64,000 nucleotides of DNA from Clonostachys chloroleuca (Eukaryota; Ascomycota; Sordariomycetes; Hypocreales; Bionectriaceae): contig JBANAY010000003.1 of the NCBI GenBank assembly GCA_037952775.1, forward strand, positions 32,488,001 through 32,552,000, written 5' to 3'. Under the pieces are notes generated by a model. That model ran no database searches and had not been told where the DNA came from. It was given only the letters and a program-made list of their open reading frames with translations. Shown here in pieces: positions 58,127 to 64,000 of the stretch (position 1 is its first letter; the number at the start of each line of letters is the position of its first letter). Position numbers and translations under genes: made by a program.

Positions 58127-61100
58127 ATGACCTACGACAGTTCTGATGACGACCAGCCTCTGGCTCGGACCAATGGACATCGTGAGTAAATTCAATTTCA
58201 CCCTTCTCTGTCCCTACTGTCGCCATCACTCACTATGTGCCTCGGCGCAAACTTTGAATCTTTGGTGCCAAACACAATGAACATCCTATTGTTGCGCGCG
58301 CCTGCCATTCACGCAACACTCAATACAATACCGCACACCCGCCACACTCTCGCATCCTTCACACTTCCCTTCTTCCTCTTTCTCTCATCCAGGAATTTTC
58401 GCCTCTCTTTCAACCCTTCATCAATACACGAAGTCATCGCTGACCAGAGGATTCCTTACCACCATGGCAGTATCCGCATCCACCGTGTCAGCAGCCCAGG
58501 ACAAGGCCCTAGATCGCGCGGTCCCCGAAAAGAGTGCTGTCCTTGCTGGACTCTCCGTCCGCAATGGCCCAGTTAGGGACGACGACTCGATGGACGTCGA
58601 TGCGCCCACGACCAACGGGAAGCGAAAGTCACGGACGTCGATCTCGAAGCCTGCATACAAGGACGACTCCGATAGCGATGCGCCATTTGTAAGGCGCCTT
58701 TGGGCTCAACGCAAGGCAGAATGAGACGTGGCTAATATTTCTATCTAGGCAAAACGTCAAAAGCAAAAGCCCGAGGCGGATTCGGACGACGAGCCCATCA
58801 AGTCTAGGGCTAGGAAGCTGCCTCCATCCTACGATGAGACTGCTCTACCCGACTCCTCTGATGATGACATCCCTCTTGGTGCTAAACTCGCGAAGAAGAA
58901 GGCCTCGATAGGGAAGCAGGCTGAGAAAGAGGCCAAGGTTATTCGGGCAAAGGAGGCCAAGCGAAAATCCATCAAGGATGAATCCGATGATGATGCTCCG
59001 ATCGCCAAGTCATCCGCCATCAGGCGTCAGTCAAATGGAACCGCGGCGAAAAGAAAGTCTAACGGCGTCAAAAAGGAGGAGTCCGATTCCGACGCGCCCA
59101 TCGCGAAGAGAGGTAAGGCCGCACCTGTTGCGAAGAAGGGGAAGGGCGCGGCAGCCAGCAAAAAGGAAAAGAAAGAGGCCAGTGACGGGGAAGAGGAAGA
59201 GTACGAATGGTGGAATGCGCCGAAGCCCGAAGACGACAGCATCAAGTGGCAAACCCTTGAGCACAACGGCGTTCTCTTTGCTCCTGAGTATGAACCCTTG
59301 CCCAAAAACATCAAGATGCTCTACGATGGAAGCCCTGTCACTCTCAGCGTGGAAGCGGAAGAAGTCGCCACATTCTGGGTGGCAATGATGACTCCAGGCT
59401 CTGCCCACCACTTGGAGAACCCCAAATTCCGAGAAAACTTCGCCAATGACTTTTCGGAGTATGTCAAGAAGTATGGTGCCACAGACGCCCAGGGCAAGAA
59501 GGTGTTGATCAAGGACTTTGATAAGTGCGACTTCACCAAGATGGCCGAGTGGTGGACAGCCAAAACGGAGGCCACCAAAACCAAGAACCTCTCAAAGGAG
59601 GAGAAGGAGGCTGCTAAGGCGAAGAAGGAGGCCCTTGAGGCGCCATATCTCCACTGTATGTGGGACGGCCGCAAACAGAAAGTTGGTAACTTCAGAGTCG
59701 AACCTCCTGGTCTATTCAGGGGGCGTGGTGAGCATCCCAAAACTGGTCGGGTAAAGGTTCGAGTGTTGCCTGAGCAAATCACCATCAACATTGGCAAGGA
59801 CGCCAAAATCCCAGAGCCACCTAAGGGTCACAAGTGGAAGGCTGTTCAGCATGATCAGAAAGCCACTTGGCTTGCTATGTGGCAGGAAAACATCAACGGG
59901 GCTTACAAGTACGTTATGTTGGGTGCGGCTAGTGATGTCAAAGGCCAGAGCGATTTCAAGAAGTTTGAAAAAGCTCGCGAGCTCAAGAAGCACATTGACA
60001 AGATCCGTAAGGAATACCGCAAGGAGCTCAAGAGCGAGGTGATGGCCGATCGTCAGCGTGCAACTGCCATGTACTTTATTGACCAGTTCGCCCTGAGAGC
60101 CGGAAACGAGAAGGATACAGAAAACGAAGCAGATACTGTGGGCTGTTGCTCGCTCAAGTTTGAGCACATCACTCTTCAGCCCCCGAATCAGGTCACATTT
60201 GACTTCCTCGGTAAAGACAGTATCAGGTATAACGAGACAGTCCATGTCGATCCCCAGGTCTTCAAGAATCTCAAACTGTTCAAGAAGCCACCCAAGACCG
60301 ATGGAGATGACCTATTCGACCGACTGAATGTGAGTTTGGACTGAACCGACACCTTTCTAAAAGACCATCTTGAGCTAACTATGATATACAGACCTCACAG
60401 TTGAACAAGCATTTAAACAGCTATATGCAAGGCCTGACTGCGAAAGTTTTCCGTACCTACAATGCCTCGTTCACCATGGCAAAACTTCTCAATGAGCTTG
60501 AAAGTGATCCTCGCTCGCGTGGAAGCGTCGCCGAGAAGGTGAAGCTGTACAACGATTGCAACAGAAAGGTTGCCATTCTCTGTAATCACAAGCGTACAGT
60601 CGGCGCAGGTCACGACGCACAGATGCAGAAACTCGGCGATAGGGTAAGTAAAGCGTAGCGCGTCAACAAGACACACAGCAGCTAATACATGCACACAGAT
60701 CAAGGGGCTCAGATATCAAAAATGGCGAACAAAGAAGATGATCCTCGATGTTGATCCTTCATACAAGAAGAAGAAGGGCGCTGCTTGGTTTGAATTGGAT
60801 GAGGATCTCGACCAGGAATGGATCCAAGAGCACCAGCAGTTTCTCATCGAGGAACAGCGAACCAAGATCACGAAGAAGTTCGAGAAGGACAACGAGAAGC
60901 TCAAGGCAAACAAGGAAAGGCCTATGCCTGAGAAAGATCTCAAGGAGCGACTTCAAGTTGTCAAGGAGCTCGAGGCCAAGTTCAAGAAAGAAAACAAGTC
61001 TGGAAAGGTCGAGGCTGAAGGCAGGGGGGCTACGGTTGACAAGTTCCTCAAGGCCATTGAGAAGCTCGACGAACGCGTAAGAACTCTTGAAACTCAGGCT

Positions 61101-61343
61101 GAGGATCGTGATGGGAACAAAGAGGTTGCGCTGGGCACCTCAAAGATTGTAAGTCGTCACCTGGTCATCTAATCATGCGTGGCCTAGTACTAACCAGCAC
61201 AGAACTATATCGACCCCCGGTTGACCGTGGTCTTTTCGAAGAAGTTCGATGTCCCCATCGAGAAGTTTTTCTCCAAGACCCTACGAGACAAGTTCCGGTG
61301 GGCTATCAAGTCTGTTGAGGATGCGGAAGACTGGACATTCTAA
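58127..61343 (+). CDS. TOP1: DNA topoisomerase I (type IB)
   Basis: Six exons: 58127-58181, 58393-58688, 58749-60329, 60392-60643, 60699-61148 and 61203-61343; 924 aa. The N-terminal about 330 residues are charged, Lys/Ser/Asp-rich and disordered, as in all eukaryotic Top1. The core follows ([50 protein letters not shown] with catalytic Arg; [19 protein letters not shown]). A helical linker ([19 protein letters not shown]) leads to the C-terminal [18 protein letters not shown], where Tyr at about 880 forms the covalent 3'-phosphotyrosyl DNA link. It relaxes supercoils ahead of polymerases. The exon 2 acceptor (58392) was chosen for its strong pyrimidine tract; other in-frame acceptors a little downstream are possible, so the extreme N terminus is less certain. 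The first intron is long (211 nt). Confidence 0.96.
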
Positions 61344-62259
61344 GCTGCAAACTCGCTTTGATCAATCTTTCGGGTAACAGTTGGCTGTGGATTCCGCTGA
61401 ATCCACCCTTTTGATCAATGAATCGCCAAAGTACAGTAATAACAAACATTGCTTATAAAAAGTTAGGACAGGAAAGCGTTGGGGGCATCATTTGGGTGGT
61501 GGCATGGCAGAGCCCTGGGGGCTACAGCGGGAAAAGCATTGACAATGGTGTAGAGCAATCAACAACTACAGGGTTGGCCCGTCACACTGGCCCATTCAAC
61601 AAAAATCTACGACGCCATGGCAACATGGCAACTCATAGACAATGACAGTTGGAAAGTCATAGGAAATCACGGGGAAGGCATACGTCTCTTTTGCTAGATC
61701 AGCATCTCTTGTTCATTAGTAACCTAGTTTCGCAATCAAAATATCAAGTTCAAGCTCCAATTACCGAATCCACTACCAAATTTATCATTGCACTTATGAT
61801 CCTAAGATGAAGGTTGCTTTGAGCAGAATATATAGTTCGTCTCGTAAATATGCCATCTTTACAAATAAAGGGGCTGAGGCCCAATGTCTACACGAGGGTT
61901 CGATTGAAGATGATGATTGTGTAATATGATCAAGTTTGTTCAATAATATCGCTAATATGGACTAATAGTCTAAAATCCGACTCGATACGCTTTTCAATCA
62001 TTTAGTACCGTGTAGGGGACCTTCCCTATTCCAACGCCAAACCAAAATGCATTCCGAAAAAAGCCCATTCTGTGGTGCTCATGCCCAAATTCATTGTGTC
62101 CGATGATCGTGATATGCCTGGCATGTCTTCCTTCAACATGGTTGGCATTTCCATATTGAGGTTCCATACCTCTCTATTTAATAAGCATCCAGTTGCGCCA
62201 TGGTTCCCATATTATTTTAGTTGTTTGTTGTATGTATGAAAGGGCCATGCTGATGCTAA
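61344..62259. other. Convergent 3' region, TOP1 / CRH gene
   Basis: About 0.9 kb, AT-rich in the middle, with 3' flanks of two converging genes. Frames of at most 75 codons. No gene seen. Confidence 0.5.
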
Positions 62260-63450
62260 CTACACCAAGCGCATGGCCAGAAGAAGTGCTCCGAGGGCCG
62301 GGGCCAAGAGCGCGCAGAAGAACCCTGGCGGCTTGACTGATGAGGAGCCACCAGTTGACTCGCGCATGATCTTGCCCTCCGAGGTCATGTACCAGCCGGA
62401 AGGGATGGCGCCGGCCGTGGGGTTGGCGGTGCCGGCCCAAGGCCAGCCAGTCTGCGTGGCCGTGGCAGCCTTGTCGGTGCCGATACCGCCCACGGGGATG
62501 CCGACGCCGGTCGAGACGCTCCCAACGGCCGTCGCCGTGGCGGTCACGGCGTTCTTGTTGTTGATGTTCCCGTTTACCTTGCCGTCGACGGCCTGGATGG
62601 ACTCCCAGTCGCCCGAGGTGTCGCCGTACTTGTACTGCTTTGCCGGTCGAGTAGTCGGTGACGACGAGCTTCTTGACCATCATGCTGAAGGGCCCCTTGG
62701 AGTAATCTGTCGGGCCCCTCGCCCACTTGACGGTCCCCGCGGCGTTGTAGTTCGGGTCGCCGCCGGCCCAGGCGCCGAGCTTGACCCGCATGGGCGTCTG
62801 GGGGTACTGCCCGCTCTCGGCCTGGCTCTCCGTCATGGAGCGCAGGATGGTGCCGTCGGCCATCCAGACGATCTTGTCCTTTGTCCAGTCGACGGTGTAG
62901 GTGATCCACTTGGACTGCGTGCCCGTGAGGTCGTGGAACTGCCCGCGGTTGTACGACGTCACCTGGCCCTTGCCGAAGTAGTTGGACTGGACCTCGTCGG
63001 CGTCGGAGCCGAGCCACTCGATGTCGATCTCGTCGAGGACGTCCGACTCGAGGACGAGCGAGGACACGATCCCCGCTCCGGGGGCGGCCTTCATCGTCAC
63101 CTCGACCCGGCCGAACATGATGTAGAAGAGGGACATGAGCTGGGGCGCGTCGCCGCCCTTGGACACGGTGAATGACACTCCGTTGGTCTTGTCGTACGTG
63201 GGCGAGCCCGAGGCGGCGAACGAGTTGACCGCCCCCTGTGTGAAGTCGACGTTGATCGTCATGCCCAGGGCGGTATCGGCGGGGCAGGAATCTACAAATC
63301 ATCGGGTCAGCAAGGTGTGGTTCCAGGGCAATGTGTGTAAGCATACGTACTTGAGTTTAGAGGGTTGCATGAGCTGTACGTCTGTGCCTCTACTGCCGTC
63401 GCCGCCAGTGACCCGAGGGCCACGAGGCTGTTCTGCCAGAGACACCGCAT
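62260..63450 (-). CDS. GH16 CRH-family chitin-glucan transglycosylase, GPI-anchored, frameshifted
   Basis: Exons 63450-63351 and 63291-62260 sum to 1132 nt, one base over a multiple of three. Signal peptide about residues 1-22 (MRCLWQNSLVALGSL...). The GH16 active site DEIDIEWLG is at about 120-128 (nucleophile Glu 121, acid/base Glu 125). The domain runs intact to DYSTGK at residue 251. There an extra base in the T3 run on the plus strand (62639-62641; A3 on the coding strand) shifts the frame; with two bases it continues as QYKYGDTSGDWESI, the usual family sequence, then a Thr/Ala/Gly-rich stalk and a hydrophobic GPI signal (FFCALLAPALGALLLAMRLV), for 376 aa. As written, the frame runs on to 62174 with Arg/His-rich sequence and no anchor. 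CRH enzymes cross-link chitin to beta-glucan in the cell wall. Sequencing indel or true mutation. Confidence 0.85.
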
Positions 63451-64000
63451 CGTCGAGGTGTGTCGGTGTGTGTGCGGTGGTGGCGTACGGGCGATCCCAA
63501 TGAGGGGCGTGTGTTTGCTCGCACAGAAGGGAGGGAAGCTTTGCTACCGATGGGGTGCAATGGTAAAAGGCCAAAGTATAATCCCTCGGGTGGCGGTTGT
63601 TTGTTGTCGCACACGGCAGGAATGAAGGTGGTGTGTGGTTGGGCTGGCGAAGAGTTTGGAAGATGATGCAGCTGAGATGTATGTCCAGATGCAAGGGAAG
63701 CATATATCAGGGAAGGAAACACAAGACCCCTCCCCCCTCCCAACCACCTACAATTGCTGCGGTGCCAGGTTCGTCATCGATCTAGCTCTTGGCGCCAGGA
63801 ACAGGAAATTTCGTATAGTTCTTCTCGCTCTGTTACTGGGAGGACCCTTGGGCGCCGCCAGAACGGCGCCATTGGGCCTCGTCCGGTGCAAGGGGATGGG
63901 GCCCGTTGACGTCGCCGGGCGGGTGGCTGGTGGAATTCGGGTGGCTGGTACGGGCGAAAAAGTGGGTGGCTGAGGACAACTCGGGTGCCACGAAACCCGC
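63451..64000. promoter_or_regulatory. Upstream region of the CRH gene, to window end
   Basis: 550 bases of probable promoter. Frames of up to 134 codons (antisense, mostly overlapping the CRH first exon) have no domain. No neighbouring gene start could be recognised before the window ends. Confidence 0.4.

Noticed and set aside
62273..63175. 300-codon plus-strand frame opposite the CRH gene
   Set aside because: It is the GC-rich antisense shadow of the GH16 coding sequence, without recognisable domains; the minus strand has signal peptide, active site and GPI signal.

Overview
The window is nuclear DNA of a filamentous ascomycete. Genes are split by short introns (about 50-110 nt) with GT-AG ends and CTAAC/CTGAC-like branch sites, they lie on both strands, and the proteins look like Sordariomycetes, most likely Hypocreales; genus is not resolved. 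I rebuilt 14 multi-exon protein genes by joining reading frames at splice sites. In 12 of them the summed exon length is an exact multiple of three. The other two miss by one base each, which places a one-base frameshift in each. There is also one weakly supported small gene, one unidentified hypothetical ORF, and several decayed genes. I found no rRNA, tRNA, CRISPR or intact transposon.

Layout. 1-5.7 kb: a tricalbin (ER-plasma membrane tether) on the minus strand. 8.5-10.4 kb: a FYVE plus RING ubiquitin ligase (minus) with a GC-AG intron. 12.3-14.4 kb: cytosolic methionyl-tRNA synthetase. 17.7-21.3 kb: a transcription factor with two C2H2 fingers and a Zn2Cys6 cluster. 21.5-26.2 kb: an AT-rich island with a hypothetical coiled-coil ORF, degenerate C2H2 fingers, a stop-riddled coiled-coil pseudogene and one copy of a decayed repeat. 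26.7-33.3 kb: a convergent pair, an alpha/beta hydrolase and a full-size ABCB transporter. 34-37.5 kb: a second AT-rich island with the other copy of the decayed repeat and more relics. 37.8-39.8 kb: histidyl-tRNA synthetase with mitochondrial and cytosolic start codons. 42.2-43.1 kb: a conserved-looking helical protein of unknown function. 43.7-45.2 kb: a calmodulin-dependent protein kinase. 46.9-47.5 kb: a UBE2W-like E2 enzyme carrying a frameshift. 48.5-50.9 kb: Vps33. 51.9-55.7 kb: an LSD1-type histone demethylase (SWIRM, amine oxidase, HMG). 56.2-57.5 kb: mitochondrial ATP synthase gamma, divergent from DNA topoisomerase I (58.1-61.3 kb). 62.3-63.5 kb: a GPI-anchored GH16 CRH-type cell-wall transglycosylase, also carrying a one-base frameshift.

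Most of the window is housekeeping (translation, membrane contact and trafficking, chromatin, energy). The accessory-looking part is 21-37.5 kb, where two AT-rich, repeat-bearing, possibly RIP-decayed islands bracket the hydrolase-ABC transporter pair. I saw no clear new multi-gene system. The best leads are the GC-AG intron, the two single-base frameshifts in conserved genes, the paired decayed repeats, the acidic repeat in the LSD1 homologue and the charged insertion in the first ABC domain.
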